A program made the position numbers and the translations under genes. 64,000 nt of DNA from contig JAFLKM010000049.1 of NCBI GenBank assembly GCA_019163335.1, positions 1 through 64,000 on the forward strand, written 5' to 3'. Positions within the stretch are counted from its first letter, which is position 1; every line of letters starts with the position of its first letter. The notes beneath the pieces are model-generated. The model did not search any database. It was given only the letters and a program-made list of their open reading frames with translations, and was not told where the DNA came from. The stretch is from Desulfobulbaceae bacterium (lineage in GTDB: Bacteria > Desulfobacterota > Desulfobulbia > Desulfobulbales > Desulfocapsaceae). Positions 9,541-18,890 of the stretch are shown here, in pieces.

Positions 9541-9605
9541 TCTAGGTCAAGGGTTACTTTGTGAATTCCAGCAAGGAAGAATAGTTATTTTTCAAGCCCT
9601 GCCCT

Positions 9606-10001
9606 TCAACCCTCTGTCCTGGCCAATGGCAATTCAGTTACCGCCACGTTGTTTTTGAGCCGCTCAAGATTTTGAATGGCAATTTTAGCGTCTTTACTCG
9701 GTGTTTTCCGCGTTTTCTTAATGAACCCATGCAACAGCACGATATCATTACCAAGTGTCTTGACAAACAGCACTCGGGCTGACTCTTTGCCGCAATCCAC
9801 GCGGAGCTTATAAATGGTTCCCTTATACCCCCATATCCTGGGGTTCAAAATTTTCAAACTGGTGCAACTGTACACATCATTCAGCTCGGCATACGCTTGA
9901 AATTTCTTGCAGATCGCAGATGCAAGTTTATCTGAAACCTCATTCAAGAACGACACGAACTCCGGCAGGCCATTATGCTGTTGTATACTGAGTATCTTCA
10001 T
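9606..10001 (-). CDS. RelE/ParE (gp49-like/HigB-type) toxin-like protein without an adjacent recognisable antitoxin
   Basis: 'MKILSIQQHNGLPEFVSFLNEVSDKLASAICKKFQAYAELNDVYSCTSLKILNPRIWGYKGTIYKLRVDCGKESARVLFVKTLGNDIVLLHGFIKKTRKTPSKDAKIAIQNLE'; internal Met start at 10001 chosen. Confidence 0.75.
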   Translation of the reverse strand: MKILSIQQHNGLPEFVSFLNEVSDKLASAICKKFQAYAELNDVYSCTSLKILNPRIWGYKGTIYKLRVDCGKESARVLFVKTLGNDIVLLHGFIKKTRKTPSKDAKIAIQNLERLKNNVAVTELPLARTEG

Positions 10002-10103
10002 GGAATACGCGCAAGGCGAATGGAGTCCGGGGCGGTCAATGGATGTTCGGGTTGATCTTGGGCCGGTCCCGTTCGACGACATGCAAGGATAATCAAACTG
10101 GTT

Positions 10104-10181
10104 GGCCGCCTCGTGTTCAGTGTTACAAACAGTCCGGAAGACAGCGGCATTAAGCTGGCGAGCAAGATGCTGTAACGGAAC
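10104..10181 (+). repeat. Direct repeat copy B: divergent duplicate of the pat 3' end
   Basis: Translates in register to 'KLVGRLVFSVTNSPEDSGIKLASKML*' versus pat C-terminus 'KLAGRIGFSVTNSPEDSGIKLVSKML*'. Confidence 0.9.
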
Positions 10182-10836
10182 TTCTTTCTACTTTATCCTT
10201 TTTCGATATGCCAAGGTCAAAACACCAGGTCTCAACCCACCTTCGCAATTCATGGAGTTTTTCAGTCTTCTCATCTGGCTTTGTCAAATTTATGATACCG
10301 CAAAATGATAAGAAAGATATAAATGATGTAAACCGAATCACTTCATCTATTTCTTGATCTTCAAAGACTGGCTCTATACTATCTTCTGTTAGCCGTCGGA
10401 AAATTGGAAGGATACCCCCATGTGTGTAACTACACATCGCTTTGAAGTTGTTGTCTAAAATTTTTGATAATGTTTCAGGAGAGTCATTCTTCTGCTCAAC
10501 TTCAGAAAGCATCTGAGAGCACCCCCTTTTTCGGATCTCTTTTGAAATAAAATCTGGAATTTTGTCATTAGAGATGAAACTTTGAATCTCAACATTAGAT
10601 GCGCAGTAGTGAATCCAAGCAGCACGGACATAACTTTCAAACAGTGGGCGTACAAGGGCAAATGCAGAAGAATAAATTTTAGTTTCTATCAACACGACTA
10701 TCGCTTTCCCATGGTCATGTGCAATATCATAAAGAGCTCCTGCGACTCTGTTTCTCTCAATAGCTTGACATTGAAGACCATTCACATCTCTGTCAATTAT
10801 TGCCATTAGGTTTCGGGCATTATCTATTGTCATCAT
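10150..10836 (-). CDS. Uncharacterised protein, DUF6988/DUF5677-like
   Basis: 'HGKAIVVLIETKIYSSAFALVRPLFESYVRAAWIHYCA' resembles this alpha-helical family; the last ~10 codons run antisense through repeat copy B. Confidence 0.6.
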   Translation of the reverse strand: MMTIDNARNLMAIIDRDVNGLQCQAIERNRVAGALYDIAHDHGKAIVVLIETKIYSSAFALVRPLFESYVRAAWIHYCASNVEIQSFISNDKIPDFISKEIRKRGCSQMLSEVEQKNDSPETLSKILDNNFKAMCSYTHGGILPIFRRLTEDSIEPVFEDQEIDEVIRFTSFISFLSFCGIINLTKPDEKTEKLHELRRWVETWCFDLGISKKDKVERSSVTASCSPA

Positions 10837-10863
10837 ATTTTAACCATACTTTATCCGACTAAA

Positions 10864-11895
10864 TCACTTGTTGCTTTTTACAATAATTTGGACGATAGAA
10901 TCCTGTAACTTTGGTAACATATCTTCCAATTTGTTACTTGTAAGCATCGTCATCGGATAGGACGGTTCTTGCGGCAACGATGATAGCAAAGCTAGAACAT
11001 AAGCTGATTTTACGGCATAATTAACGCCCTGAGGAACATCAATTCCCTTTTCACTTACCTTGGTGCGTAATGAAGAAGTTGTAACCCCCACCACCTCTCC
11101 GTTCATAGTCAAAAGAGGTCCGCCACTGTTGCCGCCTTGAATAGCGACAGTGGTTTGAATGATGCGCGGATCATCTTGTATTCCAGATAATGAACTTATG
11201 ATACCATTTGTAACTTTTGGGGTAACTCCCATAATATCACTTTTGGGATAACCAATAGTAAAAACATCAGCTCCAGCCTTTGGAAGTTTAGATGCTATAG
11301 GGATTCCCTTTGACCTATTCTTTGATGTGCTTTCAATCTTTAAGATAGCAAGGTCGTTGTGCTGGTCTGAAAGGGCAACCGTTGCTGGATACTCTTCGGT
11401 CCCGAGGCTATTGAATCGTACCTTAACCACTTTCTGACCCTCAATCACATGATGATTTGTAACGATGTACCCTCCTTCAGTTACCCAGCCAGTTCCTGTG
11501 TATGTATTAAGCTCTGGAATTGGCTGAGCTTTAGGAGGTTCTACCTGTTCAGTTTTTTTCTTTTCAAATTGTTTAGCGAAGTTATTAACAAAAAATCTCT
11601 TATCCCCATATCCAACATATTTATCTTTATAGAAAAAAACATAATCATCAAGAGGATTTGTATCGATTGTTATGATATATGAACATGCTTCTAAAGGTCC
11701 ATAATCATCATTAGCAATTGTAGCTATAATTTCACATCTGGCTCCATCTAGTGGCTCAGCAAGTTGCTTTATCATCATTTCTTTAGGAGTCCCAACTGAA
11801 TTATTACTAAGAGCCATTAGGTTCTTGTCTCTATAGGCAAACCCACATGAAGATAAAGAAATCAACAACATAAAACTTACAATATAATTAACCAT
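10864..11895 (-). CDS. Trypsin-like (S1C/HtrA-type) serine protease lipoprotein without obvious PDZ domain
   Basis: Lipobox 'LISLSSC'; triad motifs 'IVTNHHVI', 'HNDLAILKI', 'IQGGNSGGPLL'. Confidence 0.87.
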   Translation of the reverse strand: MVNYIVSFMLLISLSSCGFAYRDKNLMALSNNSVGTPKEMMIKQLAEPLDGARCEIIATIANDDYGPLEACSYIITIDTNPLDDYVFFYKDKYVGYGDKRFFVNNFAKQFEKKKTEQVEPPKAQPIPELNTYTGTGWVTEGGYIVTNHHVIEGQKVVKVRFNSLGTEEYPATVALSDQHNDLAILKIESTSKNRSKGIPIASKLPKAGADVFTIGYPKSDIMGVTPKVTNGIISSLSGIQDDPRIIQTTVAIQGGNSGGPLLTMNGEVVGVTTSSLRTKVSEKGIDVPQGVNYAVKSAYVLALLSSLPQEPSYPMTMLTSNKLEDMLPKLQDSIVQIIVKSNK

Positions 11896-12076
11896 GAAAA
11901 ACTCCTTCTCAAAAAAAACATAACAATTATCAAACACATCTAGCCGACGCTAAAAAAAGGGCCGAACACACAGGTTCAGGCTTCCAAGATATCAAGATCT
12001 TTCTTCAGTCCCAGCTTTCAGCAACACAAGTCGGCAAGCCAACTCCAGTTAACTGAACAAAATATCTCCCAACTGC

Positions 12077-12385
12077 TTACGCCAACATTTCCAATAAAAC
12101 CGGGTGCCACAAGGCCATATCAATCTCTCCGAGCTTGCCGGCCAGGCGCTTCTTGTCCACACAACGCACCTGATCCAGTAAAATCCGGGCGGACTTGCCA
12201 TCAAAGACGACTTCTGGTCGACATCCTAACGGTTGGCCCTTACTGGTAATGGGGGCGACAATCACCCGGGGCAACGCCGCGTTCATGTCATCGGGGGAAA
12301 CCACCAGGGCTGGTCGTGTTTTTTTTATCTCCGATCCCACGGTCGGGTCAAGATTCACCCAATACACCTCGCCCCGCCTTACCAC
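12077..12385 (-). CDS. mazF: MazF/PemK family mRNA interferase toxin
   Basis: 'MVRRGEVYWVNLDPTVGSEIKKTRPALVVSPDDMNAALPRVIVAPITS'. Confidence 0.93.
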   Translation of the reverse strand: MVRRGEVYWVNLDPTVGSEIKKTRPALVVSPDDMNAALPRVIVAPITSKGQPLGCRPEVVFDGKSARILLDQVRCVDKKRLAGKLGEIDMALWHPVLLEMLA

Positions 12386-12621
12386 TGCCAGTCCTCACTT
12401 TCAACGGATGTTAGCGTCATCTCTTCTTCCCACGCGTCCATCTCACTTTCAGCCTGAAAGCCTTCAAACCAACCGAGCCGTACGGTCTTGACCGGCTCAA
12501 TAACAAGACCCCGCCCTTCCTGACGCATCTCGATTTCAGCGCCGACCCCACACTCAGCCAAAAAAGCGGCAGGGATCAACACCCCACGTGAATTCCCCAC
12601 CTTGCGTAATACTGTCCTCAT
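12379..12621 (-). CDS. mazE: MazE/AbrB-type antitoxin
   Basis: 'MRTVLRKVGNSRGVLIPAAFLAECGVGAEIEMRQEGRGLVIEPV'; overlaps mazF by 7 nt. Confidence 0.93.
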   Translation of the reverse strand: MRTVLRKVGNSRGVLIPAAFLAECGVGAEIEMRQEGRGLVIEPVKTVRLGWFEGFQAESEMDAWEEEMTLTSVESEDWQW

Positions 12622-12636
12622 CTTTACACCTCCGTT

Positions 12637-12650
12637 ATTGTTGTAACAAT
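12637..12650. promoter_or_regulatory. Candidate MazE operator palindrome
   Basis: ATTGTT-GT-AACAAT, 16 bp upstream of the mazE start codon. Confidence 0.45.
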
Positions 12651-12749
12651 ATTATAACACGGGTTTATTGATTGCAAGGAGTCATTTTGCTGATAAATTA
12701 TTTTCTTCAAAAACTTTTCTCTTGATCCTGTCACAAAACTCTGACAAGA

Positions 12750-12873
12750 CCCTTCGACAAGCTCAGGGTGAACGGTATCTTAATTGGAGTTATCAGCCTT
12801 TTCAGGTTCGTGGTGAGCCTGTCATCCCTTTCGTGGTGAGCCTGCTGTCCCGTTCGTGGTGAGCCTGTCGAAC
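12750..12873. repeat. Dispersed-type repeat cluster: three tandem ttcgtggtgagcctg units at 23-bp period plus an opposite-orientation relative
   Basis: Units at 12807, 12830 and 12853; cccttcgacaagctcagggtgaacgg (12750-12775) is related to the reverse complement of the unit (ggttcgacaggctcaccacgaac). Confidence 0.85.
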
Positions 12874-12914
12874 CACTCATTATACTTTTGCAACAGTTTC
12901 TATTCCTTGTTTCA

Positions 12915-13307
12915 TCAATCATGCCGATCCTGAACCAGCTTCCAAGACTGAAACTCGGAAAGCTTCAGGTGATACCTGGCCACATTGCCTTCGTGCAGGT
13001 TGTGTAAAGCGTTGAGGGCCATTTCATTAAAAACTTCCCTGTCATTTTCCGGGATATTTTGATCGGTAAACTGCCTGACATCCTTTAAAAATTCATACTT
13101 GCTGACACGAACCACCATCTGGACCACCTGAATCAAGGCCTCCCGATAGCGGATATGGAAGGGGTCAGGGTCGGCCACGGTTTGGGTGATGGCCAGGTAA
13201 CGCTGGCATGAACGTTCATAGGCCCAGGTGAACACATCCCGCAGCAGGTCCACATGATTAAATTCGTACACTCCCAGAATTCCATCCACATAAGCCTGCA
13301 CCGGCAC
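12915..13307 (-). pseudogene. Probable C-terminal remnant of a Fic-family protein
   Basis: 'CPLSFVDVPVQAYVDGILGVYEFNHVDLLRDVFTWAYERSCQRYLAI...' resembles the C-terminal part of Fic-domain proteins. No HPFxxGNGR motif; the frame is closed upstream by TAG. Confidence 0.45.
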
Positions 13308-13506
13308 ATCGACAAATGAGAGAGGGCAGGCATATTGTATATGCTATTTCGTCGTCACTTCGCATGGTTCCGAGTGTTTACTATTCGTGTACTCGTGCGT
13401 GGCAATACTATCCACACTGTGATATGATTTTTTAAAATATGTTCTCGGCACGGTGGCAACAGGCTGCCTGCGTCTCGAAAAATCTGGGATACGGGAGAAG
13501 ATACGG

Positions 13507-14697
13507 ATGATAAAGAGAATGGGGGTTCTGATAGGAGGCTCGGGGCTTGTCGGAGGCGGTCTGCTGTATCATTGCAAAACCCAGGCAGACGGCTCCACCA
13601 CACTGCTGGCCCCCAACAGCAAGAAACTGAGCCTGCGGGAGCCGGAAGATATTCGGCGCTATTTCGAAAGCAACAGGCCCGACTTTATTATCAACAGCGC
13701 TATCTCCGCCATAGACAGCGATCCGCAGATGGTCAGCGAGGTCAACTATCTGGGTGCGCTTGCCCTGGCGCGGGCCGCAGCCGAGCTGAATATCCCCTAT
13801 ATCCATCTGAGTTCCGCCGCCGTCATGCCCAGCGGCAGCGACCTGCGGGAGGAAGATCGGCTTCCACTCCGGGCGGATCTGGCCAATTACCCCAAGTCAA
13901 AACTTATGGCGGAACTGAGCCTGGACCATCTGCGCCGGACCAAGGGGCTGGACTACACCGTTATTCGTTTGGGGGTCGTCTACGGTACCCACGATCACAA
14001 GATTCAAGGCTTTCAACGCCTGCTTTTCTCCATCGTCAGTGGGTCCATGCCGTTCCTGCTCACCCGGCAGGACGTGCTGCATTCCTATTCCAACGCCCGC
14101 AAGCTTCCTTCGTTTATCTTCCACGTTCTGGACCACCTGAAGAATTTTTCCGGCCAGACCTTTAATTTCGTGGATCCCAATCCGGTGTCGCTCAGCCAGC
14201 TGATACTCACCATTAAATCCTATCTTGAACTCTCGACACCGCGGGAGACTTATGTTCCTTATTACCTGGCTCGCCTGGGCATGCGCTGCGTGGCTTTTCT
14301 GGTGCGCCAGATCGCCCATCTGGGCGTGGAGGCCAGGATTCCTGGGGAATTACTCTTCCTGCAGAATTTTTATGAGACCCAGACCCTGTCAGCAGCAGCG
14401 TTACAGGCTTCGAGCTTCACCGATCCCGATCCCAGGGCAACTGTTTTTACGGAACTACCAATGCTTATCCAGTATTATCTCACGCGGTGGGAACAGCTCA
14501 ATCTCATCGAACCATTCAACAAAGAATTCTTTGATCCCCGCAAGCGGGCCGAGGAATTCCTGCGTACCCCCGAGCAGTTGTTGATGAGCGTCAATCGTCA
14601 GAACATGGAACCGTTCCTGCGTCAATGCGCCCTGGGCAATGCAAGGTCGGATATCGGGGCTGCGTCATCAAACAGGCCACCGGCAGGTTTCTCATGA
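13507..14697 (+). CDS. NAD-dependent epimerase/dehydratase (SDR, RfbD-like)
   Basis: 'GVLIGGSGLVGGGLLYH' Rossmann motif, 'IHLSSAAVMPSGSD', 'YPKSKLMAE'. Confidence 0.82.
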   Translation: MIKRMGVLIGGSGLVGGGLLYHCKTQADGSTTLLAPNSKKLSLREPEDIRRYFESNRPDFIINSAISAIDSDPQMVSEVNYLGALALARAAAELNIPYIHLSSAAVMPSGSDLREEDRLPLRADLANYPKSKLMAELSLDHLRRTKGLDYTVIRLGVVYGTHDHKIQGFQRLLFSIVSGSMPFLLTRQDVLHSYSNARKLPSFIFHVLDHLKNFSGQTFNFVDPNPVSLSQLILTIKSYLELSTPRETYVPYYLARLGMRCVAFLVRQIAHLGVEARIPGELLFLQNFYETQTLSAAALQASSFTDPDPRATVFTELPMLIQYYLTRWEQLNLIEPFNKEFFDPRKRAEEFLRTPEQLLMSVNRQNMEPFLRQCALGNARSDIGAASSNRPPAGFS

Positions 14698-14839
14698 CCA
14701 AGGAGGGGCTGTTCGACAAGGTGCTCCGAGGGAAAGCCCTGAAAAATGGGGTTTCCCTCCGCCGGGCTGTCCCAAAACGTTCGGCGCTTGATGGCGTGTT
14801 GTACAAACCCAATACTTGTCGGAGCAAAATTCACTAAAT

Positions 14840-15358
14840 ATGACCCAAGACACCAATTTCATCTATCGCCCCATTGGAATCCTGAGATCCCCCTATTCAC
14901 GGCGCATTGATGCACCCCATCAAAGCACGGTGGTGGAAGGTACGGAAACCGGCGATTTCGTAATAGCCACTTTGGAACTTCAGGATTGGCTGGACGAGAA
15001 AGTCATTCAAGATCTGAACGGGTTCGACAGGCTTTGGCTCATCTTTGACTTTCATCTGAGTGACGGTTGGAAAAGCTGCGTCAAGCCGCCTCGGGGTGGA
15101 CCAAAGCGGGGAATTCTGGCCACCCGCTCCCCTCATCGTCCCAATTCCATTGGCCTCTCGGCTGTAGCATTAGTAAAGATTGAAGGCAGGACACTCCACC
15201 TTCGAGGAGTAGACCTGTTGGATGGCACACCTGTTCTGGATATCAAGCCCTATGTGCCCTACGCGGACGCCTTTCCGGATTCCAAAGCCGGATGGATCGA
15301 CGAATTGGATGCAAAGCAGGGGCGTTACTTTGCACCAGGACCTCGAAAACCCAGGTAG
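14840..15358 (+). CDS. trmO: tRNA (N6-threonylcarbamoyladenosine(37)-N6)-methyltransferase TrmO/TsaA
   Basis: 'FIYRPIGILRSPY..RIDAPHQ', 'RGGPKRGILATRSPHRPNSIGLSAVALVKIEG', 'DLLDGTPVLDIKPYVPYAD'. Confidence 0.93.
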   Translation: MTQDTNFIYRPIGILRSPYSRRIDAPHQSTVVEGTETGDFVIATLELQDWLDEKVIQDLNGFDRLWLIFDFHLSDGWKSCVKPPRGGPKRGILATRSPHRPNSIGLSAVALVKIEGRTLHLRGVDLLDGTPVLDIKPYVPYADAFPDSKAGWIDELDAKQGRYFAPGPRKPR

Positions 15359-15420
15359 TTGGGAAGAGAACCAGCAGGACGTTGCATCTTGGATGAGCAT
15401 GCAAAGATGGGAAGGGATGG

Positions 15421-15489
15421 CTGATCTTTGAGAACCTGAAAGACCAGACGGTGCTGAATGTTGATGCGCCATGAATAGGCGCCGGATAA
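15421..15489 (-). pseudogene. YoeB toxin remnant
   Basis: Translates to 'LSGAYSWRINIQHRLVFQVLKDQ' versus YoeB 'LSGAYSRRINIQHRLVYQVLKDQ'; 63/69 nt identical to 9036-9104 by manual alignment. Confidence 0.85.
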
Positions 15490-15589
15490 GAAAGAATTCA
15501 TTTCGGAAAAATTCCAGAGATAATGGACAACCCTCATTTTCAGAGAGGGAGGAACCAAAAGGGAACGGCAGGGAGATTTTTCTTCTCTC

Positions 15590-16048
15590 TCAAAACTTGC
15601 GTGAACCGATATGTATATTAGATGTCGCCAGCCAGATTTCACGTAAAAAGCAGAGTAAACCGGTAATTAATGTGATCATTGCCAGGATAAACAACGATGT
15701 AATCGTGCCCGGTAGCCCTACGTCAAGGCTGGAGCCAATAAATAATGCAGCAATCACGACACACACAAGTAAAGCTGCGATCGTGCACAGGCTGATTGCC
15801 CAATGAATCCACTTGGCTCTCCGTGACAGAATCTTCATTTCCGTGAAATGTACGTTTTTCCTGTTTGCTGAATTTTCACAATGAAGGCCCTCCAGTTCAC
15901 GGAATCGATCAACGACACGCCCCAAACGATTTGTCAGGACGCCTAAAATGGCGGCAATACCAGTAAGCAGAAATACCGGGGCGACTGCCAACTGAATAAC
16001 GTGAGCGACAGCAGAGATAGTAGCTGATGGCGTCAAAATTCCCTCCAT
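15590..16048 (-). CDS. DUF2721 membrane protein
   Basis: 'ISAVAHVIQLAVAPVFLLTGIAAILGVLTNRLGRVVDRFRELE' plus two TM helices. Confidence 0.8.
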   Translation of the reverse strand: MEGILTPSATISAVAHVIQLAVAPVFLLTGIAAILGVLTNRLGRVVDRFRELEGLHCENSANRKNVHFTEMKILSRRAKWIHWAISLCTIAALLVCVVIAALFIGSSLDVGLPGTITSLFILAMITLITGLLCFLREIWLATSNIHIGSRKF

Positions 16049-16272
16049 TGATCAAGACCTGATTATTATTATTTCCCGCCCACCTGGTTACTTACGCCGG
16101 CAATCCCGGAAATATCAGGTGCCGGAATCTAATTAAAATATATCCTGCCTGAGTTACAGCTATTTAGCCTTAAAGATTAGCAGCAGTAAACGAACCCCTT
16201 GCCAGTTCCAAGATTTCAAAAGAAACCAGGTCTTGAACAAGCAGCTTCCAAAATAAAAAGAAGCAGCCATGA

Positions 16273-18879
16273 TCACAGCCTCAGAAGCTGATAGATCCGG
16301 CTCATATCCAGGCTTTCGCGAACGGTGCCGGCCAGTCGATCGAAGGCGGGTTCCAGATCGTAGGGCGCGGGGATGCCGGACAGCGGCATCAGTCCCTGAC
16401 GCTGGCGCAGGCGGTTGATAAACCAGCGGCGGAAGGGGTCGGAATCGAAGATCCCGTGCAGGTAGCTGCCCCAAATCCGACCGTTGGCGTTTCCGGCACC
16501 GCAGCTGGAGCCGTCGGTAAAGGCAAGGGTTGGCGGCAGATCGGTCTGGGAACGGCCATGATGGATCTCGTACCCATGAACCGGCTGGCCGGACTCCGTA
16601 TGAATCCCCCGCTGCCGTACCAGTTTTTTATCAGCGGCCAGCACCGTAGTCATGGAGAGCAACCCAAGCCCTGCAATCGTGCCCTGATTCGACTCGATGG
16701 CCAGCGGATCTTCGATGCCTGTCCCGAGCATCTGATAGCCGCCGCAGACCCCGACGATCTCACAGCCCTCATCGGCAAGTCTCTGAATGGCATCGGCCAG
16801 ACCGCAGGATCTAAGCGCAGCCAGATCGTGGATCACGTTCTTGGAGCCGGGCAGAATAATGGCCTGCGGATTACCCAGATCCTCCGCCCGCTCAACCACC
16901 CTGAGATAAACATCGGGCTCGGCAACCAGGGGTTCGATATCGGTAAAATTGGAGATATGGGGCAGGCTGATAACAGCGATTTCCACATGTTCACCCGTGG
17001 GCCGGTCAGCGGTAAACAACCCTTCCTTGAAAGAAACCGAATCCTCCTCGGGCAGCCCCAGATTCTTCAGATAGGGAACTACTCCCAGCACCTCGCGGCC
17101 GGTATGGGCAACGACATAGTCATGGGCCGATTGCAGCAGCGAGGCCTGTCCCCGGAAACGGTTCACCACAAACCCTGCCACCAGCGCCCTCTCCCACTCA
17201 TTCAACACCTCCATGGTGCCGACAAAGGAGGCGTAGACGCCGCCCCGGTCGATGTCGCCCACCAGCAGCACCGGGGCCTTCGCGTATTGGGCCATACCCA
17301 TGTTGACGATATCGTGGCGTTTGAGATTGACCTCACCCGGCGAGCCCGCCCCTTCCAGCAGGATCACATCATAGTCGGCGGCCAGGCTGTCATAGGAGGC
17401 ACGGGCCGCCTCTCTTGCTTTTTCCTTGTAACGGAGATACGTGAGGACATCCATATTGCCCACCGACCGACCGCAAATAATCACCTGACTGCCGGTATCG
17501 GAGTTGGGTTTAAGGAGTACCGGATTCATGCGTACATCCGGATCAAGACGAGCAGCCTGGGCCTGCACCACCTGGGCTCGCCCCATCTCCAGCCCGTCAC
17601 GGGTGACAAAGGAGTTGAGCGACATGTTCTGGGCCTTGAACGGGGCCACTCGTATCCCGTCCTGGAGCAGAATCCGGCACAGGGCGGCAGTCAAAACCGA
17701 TTTCCCGGCATTGGAAGAGGTGCCCTGAAACATCAAGGGACGCGCAATTTTCAAAGCTGGCTTTACCCTTTTCATACAACCAGAATGCAGTACCTCCCGC
17801 AAGGCGACCAGCAGCAGCCTTTTTTCCGGCTCGGTCCGGACCGCCAGCCTGAAATAACTGGTATCCAGTCCGGTGTAATTGCCGCAGGGTCGGATCATGA
17901 TCCGACGCTCCAGCAGTTGCCGGGCAAGGATTCCGGCATCACTGCCATCCACCAGCCGCAGCAGCAGATAATTGGCGGCGGAGTCAAAGACCTGCAAGGC
18001 TGGAATCCCTCGTAACTCGTGGATAAATGCCGTCCGCAGCTCGCGGCAAAGGGCCCGGCTCTGGTCCCCATATTCCTGATCGGCCAGGGCCCGAACCCCC
18101 ACGGCCTGGGCCATGCTGTTCACCGTCCAGGGCGGCAGATGCTCCCGCAACAGACGGGCAAGGGGCAGCGGAAAGATCCCGAAACCCAGACGCAGACCGG
18201 GAATGGCGTAAAACTTGGTCAGGGAATGGAGGGTCAGGATATTGTCAGCGGTTGCGGCCACGCTTTTTCCATCCTCGACAAAATCAAGAAAGGCCTCGTC
18301 CACCAGAAACAAGGTGGTGGGATGGGATTTAGCGAGGGCAATGATCAGCTCCGGATCCACTAGCGCCCCGGTGGGATTATTGGGAGTCCCGATCACCACC
18401 AGTTCTCCACCTGAAAGAAAAGGGGAAAGTTTCTGCGGATCGAGCACAAATCCGCTTTCAGCAGTAAGCAGAAAGGGCTGGACGGTCATCCCGGCCAATT
18501 CCATCACCTTGGCGTAATCGATGTAAGAGGGGCAGGGAATAAGGGCACGGTCACAGCCAAGGAGTTTCGGCAGTTGGTAGAGCAGCTCGGTGGTGCCATT
18601 GGCCACCACCACCGACTCCTCGGGTACCTGATAGCGGTCGGCGATGACGCTGACTAACGCGGAGGCATAGGGGTCCGGGTAATGCACGAGATTTTCCACC
18701 TCGCGGCTGATCACAGGCCGCAGCCATTCCGGCGGCCCCAACGGGTTGATATTGGCACTGAAATCGAGCAGATCGGCAATATTGAGGCCCATTTCCCGCG
18801 CCAGGGTGTGAACATTGCCGCCATGGCCGGTGATGGATGATTGGGAAGGCGGTGATGGAAGCGGCATGGTGTTCTTCAT
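16273..18879 (-). CDS. Fusion: threonine-phosphate decarboxylase (CobD) + cobyric acid synthase (CobQ/CbiP)
   Basis: N-terminal '[30 protein letters not shown]', '[17 protein letters not shown]' (PLP Lys); C-terminal '[44 protein letters not shown]', '[10 protein letters not shown]'. Confidence 0.95.
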   Translation of the reverse strand: MKNTMPLPSPPSQSSITGHGGNVHTLAREMGLNIADLLDFSANINPLGPPEWLRPVISREVENLVHYPDPYASALVSVIADRYQVPEESVVVANGTTELLYQLPKLLGCDRALIPCPSYIDYAKVMELAGMTVQPFLLTAESGFVLDPQKLSPFLSGGELVVIGTPNNPTGALVDPELIIALAKSHPTTLFLVDEAFLDFVEDGKSVAATADNILTLHSLTKFYAIPGLRLGFGIFPLPLARLLREHLPPWTVNSMAQAVGVRALADQEYGDQSRALCRELRTAFIHELRGIPALQVFDSAANYLLLRLVDGSDAGILARQLLERRIMIRPCGNYTGLDTSYFRLAVRTEPEKRLLLVALREVLHSGCMKRVKPALKIARPLMFQGTSSNAGKSVLTAALCRILLQDGIRVAPFKAQNMSLNSFVTRDGLEMGRAQVVQAQAARLDPDVRMNPVLLKPNSDTGSQVIICGRSVGNMDVLTYLRYKEKAREAARASYDSLAADYDVILLEGAGSPGEVNLKRHDIVNMGMAQYAKAPVLLVGDIDRGGVYASFVGTMEVLNEWERALVAGFVVNRFRGQASLLQSAHDYVVAHTGREVLGVVPYLKNLGLPEEDSVSFKEGLFTADRPTGEHVEIAVISLPHISNFTDIEPLVAEPDVYLRVVERAEDLGNPQAIILPGSKNVIHDLAALRSCGLADAIQRLADEGCEIVGVCGGYQMLGTGIEDPLAIESNQGTIAGLGLLSMTTVLAADKKLVRQRGIHTESGQPVHGYEIHHGRSQTDLPPTLAFTDGSSCGAGNANGRIWGSYLHGIFDSDPFRRWFINRLRQRQGLMPLSGIPAPYDLEPAFDRLAGTVRESLDMSRIYQLLRL

Positions 18880-18890
18880 GGCAAACTCAT

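Noticed and set aside
12750-12873. CRISPR array
   Set aside because: Only three short units, with spacing sequence too short (about 8 nt) to be spacers.
16456-18015. 519 aa plus-strand ORF
   Set aside because: Fully antisense to the convincing CobD-CobQ fusion; His/Gln-rich composition typical of the complementary strand of a GC-rich gene.
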